NCBI RefSeq assembly: GCF_016526145.1
Contig: NZ_JADDUE010000009.1
Location: 1-64,000, forward strand
Reading direction: 5' to 3'
Length of the DNA stretch: 64,000 bases
DNA from: Saccharopolyspora galaxeae
GTDB taxonomy: Bacteria; Actinomycetota; Actinomycetes; Mycobacteriales; Pseudonocardiaceae
Shown here: positions 34,101-41,884 of the stretch, one piece after another
Numbering within the stretch: position 1 is the stretch's first letter
How the letters are laid out: the number at the start of each line of letters is the position of its first letter
Translations under genes and position numbers: made by a program
The notes under the pieces: model-generated
Database searches by the model: none
What the model saw: only the letters and a program-made list of their open reading frames with translations
Told to the model about the DNA's origin: nothing

Positions 34101-35930
34101 ATGTGCGGCATCACGGGTTGGGTGTCCTACCAGCGGGACATGACAGCTCAGGACCGGATTCTGCGAGAGATGACCGAGACCATGTCCTGCCGCGGACCGG
34201 ATGATCAGGGCGTCTGGACCGCGCACCACGCCGCGCTGGGACACCGGCGGCTCGCGGTGATCGACCTGCCTGGCGGCACCCAGCCGATGCAGGTCGACAC
34301 TCCGGACGGGCCGGTCGCGATGGTCTACTCCGGAGAGGCTTACAACTACACCGAACTGCGCGCCGAGCTGCGCCAGCGCGGGCACCGGTTCGACACCGAC
34401 TCGGACACCGAAGTAGTGCTGCGCGGCTACGTCGAGTGGGGCGAAGCGGTGGCCGACCGGCTCAACGGGATGTACGCGTTCGCGATCTGGGACTCCCGGA
34501 CCGAAAAGCTCGTGATGATCCGCGACCGGATGGGCATCAAGCCGTTCTACTACTACGAGACCGACGACGGCGTGCTGTTCGGCTCCGAGCCGAAGGCGAT
34601 CCTGGCCAACCCGCTGGCCGAGGCCGTGGTGGGCTCGGACGGGATGCGGGAGATCTTCGCATCGGCCAAGACTCCCGGATTCGCCATCTGGGAAGGGATG
34701 CGCGAGCTGCAGCCCGGGCACCTGGCCGTGGTCGACCGCAACGGGCTGCGCGAGCGGTGCTACTGGCGGCTGGAGGTCTCCGAGCACACCGACGACGAGC
34801 AGGCCACCGCCGCGCACGTGCGCGAGCTGCTCGACGACATCATCGGCAGGCAGCTGGTCGCCGACGTGCCGCGCTGCGCGTTGCTCTCCGGCGGGCTGGA
34901 CTCCTCGGCGATGACCGCGCTGGCCGCCCAGCAGCTCGGTGCGAAGGGCGAGACCGTGCGCAGCTTCGCGGTCGACTTCCCCGAGCAGGCCGAGAACTTC
35001 CAGGCCATCGAGGTGGCCCCCACGCAGGACACGCCGTACGTGCACGCGGTCGCCGAACACGTCGCCAGCGACCACTCCGACATCATGCTCGACGGGGCGT
35101 CGCTGGCCGACCCGGCCGTGCGGCGGGCAGCGGTGGCCTCCCGGGATTTCCCCGTCGGCATGGGAGATCGGGACAACTCGCTGTACCTGCTGTTCCGGGC
35201 GATCCGGGAGCAGTCGACGGTGGCGCTGTCCGGCGAGTCGGCCGACGAGATCTTCGGCGGCTACCCCTGGTTCCACAACGACCGGCAGCGCTACGCCGAC
35301 ACGTTCCCGTGGCTGGTCGATTCGCCGCTGTTCTCGATGGAGGTGCTCGACGAGCAGACCCGGCGCAAACTCGACCTGCCCGCCTACATCGCCGATCACT
35401 ACCGGTCCGCGCTGCGCGAGGCCCCGCTCAAGGACTCCGAAACCGGACTGGAAAAGCGCATGCGGCAGGTCTGCTACCTGCACCTGACCCGCATGGTGCA
35501 GACGCTGCTCGACCGCAAGGACCGGCTGAGCATGGCCGTCGGGCTGGAAGTGCGGGTGCCGTTCTGCGACCACCGCCTCGTGCAGTACGTGTTCAACACG
35601 CCGTGGTCGTTGAAGACCTTCGACGGGCGGGAGAAGAGCATCCTGCGGGCGGCCACCCGCGACGTGCTGCCCGCCTCGGTCGCCGACCGCAAGAAGAGCG
35701 GCTACCCCGGCAGCTTCGACCCGAACTACCTCGCGGCGATCCAGTCGCAGGCCCGCGAGCTGTTCTCGGCCAACCACGAAGTCCTGGAGTTCTTCGACCG
35801 CGACTCGCTCAAGACCGCCACCGAGACCACCGGTGATGCGGTCACGACCGCGCAGCGCAACGGAATCGAACGAGCCCTGGACATCGCGGCCTGGTACGAC
35901 CTGCGCAAGCCGACGCTGAAGCTGGACTGA
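34101..35930 (+). CDS. asnB: Asparagine synthase (glutamine-hydrolysing)
   Basis: A 609-residue class-II glutamine amidotransferase. Cys2 (MCGITGWVSY) is the nucleophile that hydrolyses glutamine, and RGPDDQGVW and a YSGEAYNYTELR segment follow. The synthetase domain has the PPi loop LLSGGLDSSAMTALAA and an SGESADEIFGGYPWF motif. Length and both active sites are complete, so it makes asparagine or amidates a related substrate, rather than being a lasso cyclase. GGAGAGG precedes the ATG. It is convergent with the peptide methyltransferase gene across palindrome D. Confidence 0.93.
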   Translation: MCGITGWVSYQRDMTAQDRILREMTETMSCRGPDDQGVWTAHHAALGHRRLAVIDLPGGTQPMQVDTPDGPVAMVYSGEAYNYTELRAELRQRGHRFDTDSDTEVVLRGYVEWGEAVADRLNGMYAFAIWDSRTEKLVMIRDRMGIKPFYYYETDDGVLFGSEPKAILANPLAEAVVGSDGMREIFASAKTPGFAIWEGMRELQPGHLAVVDRNGLRERCYWRLEVSEHTDDEQATAAHVRELLDDIIGRQLVADVPRCALLSGGLDSSAMTALAAQQLGAKGETVRSFAVDFPEQAENFQAIEVAPTQDTPYVHAVAEHVASDHSDIMLDGASLADPAVRRAAVASRDFPVGMGDRDNSLYLLFRAIREQSTVALSGESADEIFGGYPWFHNDRQRYADTFPWLVDSPLFSMEVLDEQTRRKLDLPAYIADHYRSALREAPLKDSETGLEKRMRQVCYLHLTRMVQTLLDRKDRLSMAVGLEVRVPFCDHRLVQYVFNTPWSLKTFDGREKSILRAATRDVLPASVADRKKSGYPGSFDPNYLAAIQSQARELFSANHEVLEFFDRDSLKTATETTGDAVTTAQRNGIERALDIAAWYDLRKPTLKLD

Positions 35931-35949
35931 CGAGCTGCTGCTCTCGCCG

Positions 35950-35996
35950 GTGATGGGCCCCTTCGCCTCGCAAGATCGAGCGAAGGGGCCCATCAC
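35950..35996. repeat. Intergenic palindrome family, copy D
   Basis: GTGATGGGCCCCTTCGC and GCGAAGGGGCCCATCAC form a perfect 17-bp stem with a loop that itself has CTCG/CGAG. It stands between convergent asnB (ends 35930) and the methyltransferase (ends 36002), only 6 bases from the latter, so it probably terminates both. Confidence 0.85.
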
Positions 35997-36001
35997 TCGC
36001 A

Positions 36002-37117
36002 CTACGACCCGGGTCGGAGCGGGAGGCGCCAGTGCCGCCCTGGCAGGCGCACCGAGTGCGCGCCGTCCGCGGCGATCGTCAGCTCGTACTGGTCCGGTGC
36101 GGGTTTTCCGGCGTCCTGCCACCACGAATACGCCGTGTCGGCCTCGTCCCAGAGCCGCCGCGGACCCAGCTGGTGCACCGTCCACGGATGTTCTCCGCGC
36201 ACCATGGTGACCCGCGCCCAGGAATGCGACCGGATGTCGTGCAGCTCGATCAGCCGGTGAGCGTCGTCGGTGTCCTCCACGGTGAGGTAGCAGTCCGGCA
36301 CCCGGAGGCCGATGGTGAACGAAGCCGCGGAGAAATCCACCATCTCGAACAACTCCAGCGGTTCGCGTGCGGTGCTGCTGCGTTCGGCATCGTCGAGCTC
36401 GTCCGCCGCCGGGTCGAGGAATCCGCGGCGCTGCCCGCGCATCCGCATGAAAGCGAGGCGCTGCCCGAAACTCCCGGAAGCCGAACCGTCCGCGTGCACT
36501 TCCAGCGCGGTCAGCGCGTCTTCGCCGTAGTCGGTGCCCCACGGCGCAAGAATCCGCCCGCCCGGGCGGGATTGCTCGATCCACGTGCGCGCGATCGCGC
36601 GGACCGAGGCGGTTGCGAGCACGCGGTCGTACGGGGCACCGGGCGGGTATCCCGCCGCCCCATCGGCCGTGATCACCAGCGGTGCTTGGCCGGAGGCCGC
36701 CAGCGCGCGCCGGGCGTTGTCCGCGACGACCGGGTCGATCTCGACCGAGACCACCTGCCCGGTTCCGCCGACCCGTTCGCAGAGCAAAGCCGCGTTCCAG
36801 CCGGTTCCGGTGCCGATTTCCAGCACTCGGTGCCCTGGACGCACGTCCAGTGCGTCGAGCATGTCCGCGACCAGCGACGGCTGGCTGCACGAACTGCTCG
36901 GGACGCGGGTGCGGTCGTGCGGCTGCCCGTCGTCGGGCTGCCCGTCGTCCAGTTGCGTGGTGATCGGCTGGTCGGCGGCCACCATCCCGTGCCACCGCGC
37001 GGGGTCGGAATCCCTGCTGATCCTGGTGAACTCGTCGGTCTCCGGCTCGTAGTCCCAGATCACCGCGGGGATGAAGGCGGCACGCGGCACCGCGAGCCGC
37101 TCGCGCCAATCCGGCAC
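36002..37117 (-). CDS. PIMT-like peptide O-methyltransferase, RiPP-associated
   Basis: A 371-residue SAM methyltransferase of the protein-isoaspartate methyltransferase type found in RiPP clusters. Residues about 1-60 are a family-specific N-terminal part (DWRERLAVPRAAFIPAVIWD). VPSSSCSQPSLVADMLDAL (72-90) precedes SAM motif I, RVLEIGTGTGWNAALL (97-112). An extension of about 150 residues follows the Rossmann fold, longer than housekeeping PIMT. Residues 58-66 contain a short DDGQP duplication. GTG at 37117 is 6 bases after the stop of a 39-residue peptide gene. I infer that it methylates an Asp of that peptide, giving an aspartimide or isoaspartate. Palindrome D follows. Confidence 0.86.
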   Translation of the reverse strand: MPDWRERLAVPRAAFIPAVIWDYEPETDEFTRISRDSDPARWHGMVAADQPITTQLDDGQPDDGQPHDRTRVPSSSCSQPSLVADMLDALDVRPGHRVLEIGTGTGWNAALLCERVGGTGQVVSVEIDPVVADNARRALAASGQAPLVITADGAAGYPPGAPYDRVLATASVRAIARTWIEQSRPGGRILAPWGTDYGEDALTALEVHADGSASGSFGQRLAFMRMRGQRRGFLDPAADELDDAERSSTAREPLELFEMVDFSAASFTIGLRVPDCYLTVEDTDDAHRLIELHDIRSHSWARVTMVRGEHPWTVHQLGPRRLWDEADTAYSWWQDAGKPAPDQYELTIAADGAHSVRLPGRHWRLPLRPGS

Positions 37118-37123
37118 CGCTGC

Positions 37124-37243
37124 CTACTTCTTCTCGCCGCCGGGGCGTTCGTGCTTGTTGCCGTCGTCGTCGCTTTGCCAGGTCTCCCACTTGTCCGGTT
37201 GCGGTTTTCCCTGCCCGTCCCGGTCGGAGTCTCGTTTGCCCAT
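37124..37243 (-). CDS. 39-residue Asp-rich peptide, candidate RiPP precursor
   Basis: A peptide of 39 residues with AGGAGG 7 bases before its ATG, the best ribosome binding site nearby. It contains seven Asp, two Trp and six to eight Lys/Arg, with Asp-Gly at residues 9-10 and 27-28. The C-terminal part, SDDDGNKHERPGGEKK, holds the most attractive modification site, because Asp-Gly is the sequence most prone to aspartimide formation by PIMT-type enzymes. It has no export signal, no Cys and no Ser/Thr-rich core, so lanthipeptide chemistry is unlikely. It forms a two-gene operon with the methyltransferase that follows after 6 bases. A structural role for the peptide cannot be excluded. Confidence 0.8.
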   Translation of the reverse strand: MGKRDSDRDGQGKPQPDKWETWQSDDDGNKHERPGGEKK

Positions 37244-37450
37244 TCGTCGCCTCCTGGTTTTCGGTCCTTTCCTGGTTGTATCGGATCGAAACCGGGTAGG
37301 TTTATCCGCCGATCGGCGGTCTTTTCCGCAGGAAATTTGCTAGCGGAAAATGGATCGCGCAATTTCCGGAAAGTTGATTCGGCCGCCCGCGGTGGCGCGA
37401 GCGCGGCGAGGGGCTGCGCCCCGCGCACCCGAGTGCGCGACGATGGGCGC

Positions 37451-37666
37451 ATGAACGACCGCGACGAGCAAGACGGACCCGGCTTCGAAGAAGGACCGAA
37501 CACGGTGTGCTTCGGCTGCGCCGGGTTCCGCAAGCTGAGCGAGCCGCGGCTCTACCTGATCCAGGCGACCACCGACACCCAGACCGGCATGACGATGGGC
37601 GAGTGGCGGACCTGCCCGCACTGCAACGGCGCGGGCAAGCTGCCCGGTGTCCGGCCGCCGGTGTGA
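37451..37666 (+). CDS. Small zinc-ribbon-like protein (two CxxC)
   Basis: A 71-residue acidic protein with NTVCFGCAGFRKLSE and later WRTCPHCNGAGKLPG, a DnaJ-type CxxCxGxG element. Two CxxC motifs about 32 residues apart could bind one zinc. No Shine-Dalgarno is obvious. It lies divergent from the peptide gene and 56 bases before the DUF5996 gene. Function unknown. Confidence 0.7.
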   Translation: MNDRDEQDGPGFEEGPNTVCFGCAGFRKLSEPRLYLIQATTDTQTGMTMGEWRTCPHCNGAGKLPGVRPPV

Positions 37667-37722
37667 CGGCTGCGTTCAGCTGAACGCGGACTCACCATTG
37701 GTCTCCGGGGAAGGAGGCCGCG

Positions 37723-38655
37723 ATGGAGCAATGGCCGAGCCTGCGGGTCGCCGACTGGGCGGAAACGCGGGAAACGCTGCACATGTGGACGCAGATCGTC
37801 GGCAAGGTCCGGTTGGCGCACGCACCGCTGGTGAACCACTGGTGGCAGGTGGCGTTGTACGTGACCCCGCGCGGGCTGACCACCTCGGCGGTGCCCTCCG
37901 AAACCGGCGTGTTCGACGCCGAGTTCGACTTCTGCGAGCACGTGCTGCGCATCCGCTCGTCCACCGGGGACGAGCGGCGGGTCGGGCTGGAACCGAAACC
38001 GGTGGCGCTGTTCTACGAGGAGACGATGGCCGGGCTGGACGCGCTGGGCCTGCACACCTCGATCCAGGCGGTGCCCAACGAGATCGAAGAAGCCGTGCCG
38101 TTCGCCGAGGACACCCTGCACGCCTCCTACGATCCCGCTGCCGCGCACCTGTGGTGGCGCCAGCTGGTGGCCGCGCACCGCGTGCTGAGCCGGTTCCGCG
38201 CCGAATTCACCGGCAAGGTCAGCCCGGTGCACTTCTTCTGGGGCGCGATGGACCTCGCGGTGACCCGGTTCTCCGGGCGCCCGGCGCCGCGGCATCCGGG
38301 CGGGGCGCCGAACTGCCCGGACCGGGTCATGGTGGAGGGGTACTCGCACGAGCTCAGCAGCTGCGGCTTCTGGCCCGGCGGTGCGGGCGAGGGCTTGTTC
38401 TACGCCTACGCCTACCCGGAACCGGCCGGTTTCCAGGATCATCCGGTGCAGCCGGGCGAAGCCGCTTACCACCCGGAACTCGGCGAGTTCGTACTGCCCT
38501 ACGACGCGGTGCGCACTGCCGAAGACCCGGACGGCACGCTGCTGCGGTTCCTGCGGACCAGCTACGAAGCCGCTGCCGAGAACGGCGGCTGGGACCGGCG
38601 GGCGTTGGAGGACCAACCGACGCAGCGCGCCTACACCGCCCGGACTCCTGCGTGA
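37723..38655 (+). CDS. DUF5996-family protein
   Basis: A 310-residue protein recognised as DUF5996 from WTQIVGKVRLAHAPLVNHWW and the later HFFWGAMDLAVTRFSGR segment, plus GYSHELSSCGFWPGG. It is conserved in actinobacteria and proteobacteria without known function. GGAAGGAGGCCGCG provides a good ribosome binding site. It is convergent with the iron-binding protein gene, separated by 10 bases. Confidence 0.85.
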   Translation: MEQWPSLRVADWAETRETLHMWTQIVGKVRLAHAPLVNHWWQVALYVTPRGLTTSAVPSETGVFDAEFDFCEHVLRIRSSTGDERRVGLEPKPVALFYEETMAGLDALGLHTSIQAVPNEIEEAVPFAEDTLHASYDPAAAHLWWRQLVAAHRVLSRFRAEFTGKVSPVHFFWGAMDLAVTRFSGRPAPRHPGGAPNCPDRVMVEGYSHELSSCGFWPGGAGEGLFYAYAYPEPAGFQDHPVQPGEAAYHPELGEFVLPYDAVRTAEDPDGTLLRFLRTSYEAAAENGGWDRRALEDQPTQRAYTARTPA

Positions 38656-38665
38656 GCGGTGGAGA

Positions 38666-39667
38666 TCAGGCCCGCTGCAACGCCTGCGTGATCATCGGCG
38701 TCAACCGCTGCAGCGCGAACGGGATGCTGGTGACCGTCGCCGACCCGAGCGCCATCGTCACGTCGTAGTCGTCCAGCAGCAGCAGCGAACCGCGCTTGGC
38801 CGCTGGCAGGTTGTTCAGCAGCGGATCGGCCCGCACCGTCGCCACGTCGGACGGTTTGGCGGTGGTCACGATGACCACGTCCGCGTCCAGCAGCGACACC
38901 TGCTCCTTGCTGACCTTCACGTTGAACTTGCCGCCGTCGTCCAGGTCGTCGATCGAGGGGGCCAGCTTCAGGCCGAGCTGCTCGAGCAGCGCGGTCCGCG
39001 CGTCCTGCTTGGTGTAGGCGGCGTAGGTGCCCGCGGAGTCGGTGCGCACCGTCACGTGCGTGCGGCCCTCGAACTGCGGGTTGGCCTGCCGGGTGCGGTC
39101 GATGCGGGTTTGGGTGTCCGCGATCAGCCTGTCCGCCTCGGCCTTCTTGCCCAGCGCGCGGCCCATCGTCTCGGCCTGCACCCGCCAGTTCACGCCGTAG
39201 TCGATCGAGCCGGGCGGCTGCGCCACGACCGGGGCGAACGCGGAGAGCCGGTTGTACTGGTCCTGCGTGAGCGCGCTCTGCAGCCCGACGATCACCTCCG
39301 GCGCCAGCGCGATGACCTGCTCCACGTCGACCTCGCTGCCCAGCAGCTTCGGGTGCTGCCCGCGCAGCATCGGCTCCACCCACGGGCCGACGCCGGACTG
39401 CCACGGTCCCCACTGGGTCAGCCCGGCGGGCACCACGCCCAGCGGCAGCGCCGCGTCGTGGTCGGTGATGCCCAGCGTGACGATGTTGCCGGGCGCGGCG
39501 GGAACCTCCGCGGTGCCGAACTTGTTGGGGATCCGCGCCGCCGGTGCCGCTCGGCCGGCGGGGGAACCACCGGCGCAGGCGGACAGTCCGGCGGCGGCGA
39601 GGCCGGTGGCACCGGCGAGGAACGCACGGCGGCCGAACCGGGCGTGCGGGGTTCGGGCAGAGGTCAT
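38666..39667 (-). CDS. Iron-siderophore ABC transporter substrate-binding lipoprotein
   Basis: A 333-residue periplasmic-binding-type lipoprotein. The export signal has twin arginines and a lipobox (FGRRAFLAGATGLAAAGLSAC), so it may use the Tat pathway. The mature part resembles FecB/FepB-type proteins: IVTLGITDHDAALPLG, VDVEQVIALAPEVIVGLQ and a long central helix. It captures an Fe(III)-siderophore outside the membrane. The permease and ATPase are not encoded next to it. An IdeR/DtxR-like box lies 25 bases upstream, so iron repression is likely. GGAGGGAAG precedes the ATG. Confidence 0.93.
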   Translation of the reverse strand: MTSARTPHARFGRRAFLAGATGLAAAGLSACAGGSPAGRAAPAARIPNKFGTAEVPAAPGNIVTLGITDHDAALPLGVVPAGLTQWGPWQSGVGPWVEPMLRGQHPKLLGSEVDVEQVIALAPEVIVGLQSALTQDQYNRLSAFAPVVAQPPGSIDYGVNWRVQAETMGRALGKKAEADRLIADTQTRIDRTRQANPQFEGRTHVTVRTDSAGTYAAYTKQDARTALLEQLGLKLAPSIDDLDDGGKFNVKVSKEQVSLLDADVVIVTTAKPSDVATVRADPLLNNLPAAKRGSLLLLDDYDVTMALGSATVTSIPFALQRLTPMITQALQRA

Positions 39668-39692
39668 CGCGCTTCCCTCCAAGTCGACAAGG

Positions 39693-39706
39693 AAGGCTAA
39701 CCTAAC
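39693..39706 (-). promoter_or_regulatory. IdeR/DtxR-like iron box (half site)
   Basis: GTTAGGTTAGCCTT on the minus strand matches the left and central part of the actinobacterial iron box TTAGGTTAGSCTAACCTAA. It lies 25 bases before the siderophore-binding-protein start, the expected position for iron-dependent repression. The right half is poorly matched. Confidence 0.8.
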
Positions 39707-39758
39707 AAATGAGCGGATCTCTGCGCTGTGACTTGTGCGTCGTTTTCGCGCCGGGCGC

Positions 39759-40724
39759 TCAGGAATCCGGGGATTCCGGGGCTTCCGGAGAACCGGGGAG
39801 TTCGAGCGCGCGGCGGGCCCGCGCCGTGGCACGGGACGGCTGAACGCTGTCCAACTCCGCATTGATCGTGGCGCCGAGCAGCACCGCGAACGCGGTGACG
39901 TAGAGCCACAGCAGCACGCCCATCGGAGCCGCCAGCGCGCCGTAGACCGGGGAGTGCTCGATGGTCACGTCCAGGTAGATCCGCAGCCCGAAACTGCCCC
40001 CCAGCCACACCAGCAACGCCAGCGCGGCCCCCGGCACGTGCTCCAGCCAAGGCGTGCGCAGCGGGACGGACAGCACGTACAGCGTGCTCAGCGACGCGAT
40101 CGAACCGACCACGATCAGCGGCCAGTACAGCGCGTACACCACGACCGCGGCCTGCGGGAACCACCCGGCGATCACCGACGGCCCCACCGCCAGCAGCGGC
40201 AGCAGCACGATCCCGCCGAACAGCGCGGCCGTGTACAGCCCCACCGACATCAGCCGCTGCCGCACCAGATTGCGCTGCCCGCCGAGCCCGTAGACCACCG
40301 AGATCGTGTCGATGTAGACGTTCAGCGCCGCCGAACCGGACCACAGCGCCAGCACGAACCCGAGCGAGATGATCCCGGCCCGCCCGGTGCTGAGCACCTC
40401 GTCCAGCACCGGCTGCATCATCTGGTCGATGGCCTGCTGGGACAGCACCGCGGACGCGCCGTGCACCAGCGAGTTCCGCACCGCCGCGACGGTGCCACCA
40501 CCGAGCACGCCCGCCAGGTAGCCGAGCGTGCCGACCAGCCCCAGCAGCACCGGCGGCAGCGAGATGAGGGTGAAGAACGCGGCCTCCCCGGCCAGTCCGG
40601 TGAGCCGGTGCCGGGAGCTGGCGGCCACCGTCTTCTTGGTGAGCCGCCACAGCCCCCGCAGGTGCCGGTTGCGCGGCTGACCGTGCCGGATGCGGTCGAG
40701 GATCGTCGGCTGCTGTCCCAACAC
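39759..40724 (-). CDS. YihY/BrkB-family membrane protein
   Basis: A 321-residue polytopic membrane protein of the YihY/virulence-factor-BrkB family with about six helices. LTGLAGEAAFFTLISLPPVL at the N-terminus and SGSAALNVYIDTISVVYG in the middle are typical. Function is poorly defined, possibly transport or envelope integrity. The C-terminal tail is Pro/Glu/Ser-rich. GTG at 40724 follows AAGGGG. It is divergent from the EI24 gene. Confidence 0.92.
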   Translation of the reverse strand: MLGQQPTILDRIRHGQPRNRHLRGLWRLTKKTVAASSRHRLTGLAGEAAFFTLISLPPVLLGLVGTLGYLAGVLGGGTVAAVRNSLVHGASAVLSQQAIDQMMQPVLDEVLSTGRAGIISLGFVLALWSGSAALNVYIDTISVVYGLGGQRNLVRQRLMSVGLYTAALFGGIVLLPLLAVGPSVIAGWFPQAAVVVYALYWPLIVVGSIASLSTLYVLSVPLRTPWLEHVPGAALALLVWLGGSFGLRIYLDVTIEHSPVYGALAAPMGVLLWLYVTAFAVLLGATINAELDSVQPSRATARARRALELPGSPEAPESPDS

Positions 40725-40878
40725 GGTTGCCCCTTCTCGGCTCGGGCGGCGCCGGTGCGTCGCGAGTCGTGCGGAGTCCGATACCCGCTGGCCGACCAGT
40801 GTTACGGCATAGTGCAGTGGATCACCCGGCCGGGGTAAGGAGTTGGTCCGGTCGGCCCGGTCGCCGCGGTCGGATCTC

Positions 40879-40927
40879 AGTGAACGGACTGTTCGCCCCA
40901 GTGGTTCGGACGAACGGTCCGTTCACT
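40879..40927. repeat. Intergenic palindrome family, copy E (divergent promoter region)
   Basis: AGTGAACGGACTGTTCG and CGAACGGTCCGTTCACT pair over 17 bases with one G-U. Unlike the other copies it lies between divergent genes (starts 40724 and 40981), so it cannot be a normal terminator for either. Confidence 0.8.
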
Positions 40928-40980
40928 CCAGGAGGACCGGATAGCGTGGGGGCTCCGGCACAGCAGTCCCAGGAGAACCA

Positions 40981-41730
40981 GTGCAGAACTTCCTCACCGG
41001 TGCCCGCACGCTCGGCACCGGCTTCCGCGTGCTCCTGCGTTCGCCGAAGCTGCTGGTGATCGGCGCGATCCCGGCGCTGATCAGCGCGGTGCTGCTGGTC
41101 GGCGCGCTGGGTTCGCTGGTGTACTTCAGCGGTGATCTGGTCGGCTGGATGACCCCGTTCGCGGACGGCTGGGCCGAAGGTCTGCGCCGGGCGGTGCGGG
41201 TGCTGCTCGGCGTGGTGCTCGTCGGCGCCGCCGCGCTGCTGGCCTCGATCACGTTCATCGCGCTAACGCTGCTGATCGGCGGCCCGTTCTACGAGTACAT
41301 CGCCGAACGCACCGAGCAGCGGCTCGGGCTGGACGACCGCGCCGACGGGGCGGGGTTCGCCAGGCAACTCGGCCGCGGCATCCGGGATTCGGTCAAGCTC
41401 GTGGCGGTGGCCGCCCTCGGCGCGGTCGTGCTGTTCGGGTTCGGGTTCGTGCCGGTGCTCGGACAGACCGTGATCCCGGTGCTGGGCGCGATGTTCGGTG
41501 CCTGGATGGTGGCGCTGGAGATGGTGGGGCTGGTGTTCCAGCGGCGCGGGCGCACGCTGCGCGATCGGCACCGGTCGCTGTGGGCGAACAAGGCGGCGAC
41601 CCTCGGGTTCGGGCTGCCCGCCTACCTGCTGTGCCTGATCCCGGTGCTGCAGCTGGTGGTGATCCCGTCCGCCGTGGTCGGCGGCACGCTGCTGGCGCAC
41701 CGGTTCGAGGACGGCGTGGAGACCGTCTAA
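40981..41730 (+). CDS. EI24-domain (CysZ-like) membrane protein
   Basis: A 249-residue EI24/CysZ-family membrane protein: GFRVLLRSPKLLVIGAIPAL, ASITFIALTLLIGGPFYEYI and the C-terminal PVLQLVVIPSAVVGGTLLA. CysZ moves sulfate in proteobacteria; the actinobacterial branch has no proven substrate. GTG at 40981 follows CCAGGAGAACCA. A -10 box, TAGCGT, lies about 35 bases upstream, giving a normal leader. Confidence 0.92.
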   Translation: MQNFLTGARTLGTGFRVLLRSPKLLVIGAIPALISAVLLVGALGSLVYFSGDLVGWMTPFADGWAEGLRRAVRVLLGVVLVGAAALLASITFIALTLLIGGPFYEYIAERTEQRLGLDDRADGAGFARQLGRGIRDSVKLVAVAALGAVVLFGFGFVPVLGQTVIPVLGAMFGAWMVALEMVGLVFQRRGRTLRDRHRSLWANKAATLGFGLPAYLLCLIPVLQLVVIPSAVVGGTLLAHRFEDGVETV

Positions 41731-41884
41731 CAGTTTGCGTAGCGGATCGGGTGGCGGAACCTCATCGGCTCCGCCGCTGACAGGACCCGCGGACCGCGGC
41801 GCGCGGTACCGGCGGGTGTCCACTGCTCCATGCGCCGGAACGCGGCGTGCCCGGAACGCGGGCACGGACGCCTAGGGTGCGGGA

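Noticed and set aside
34071-35900. Long minus-strand open frame opposite asnB
   Set aside because: It is an antisense shadow of the asparagine synthetase gene; only the part from 36002 onward codes for a recognised protein, in another frame.
34101-37243. asnB plus a peptide gene as a lasso-peptide cluster
   Set aside because: The AsnB has an intact glutaminase Cys2 and normal length, there is no B1/B2 protease, and the peptide has no leader or core like a lasso precursor. asnB is on the opposite strand with a terminator between.
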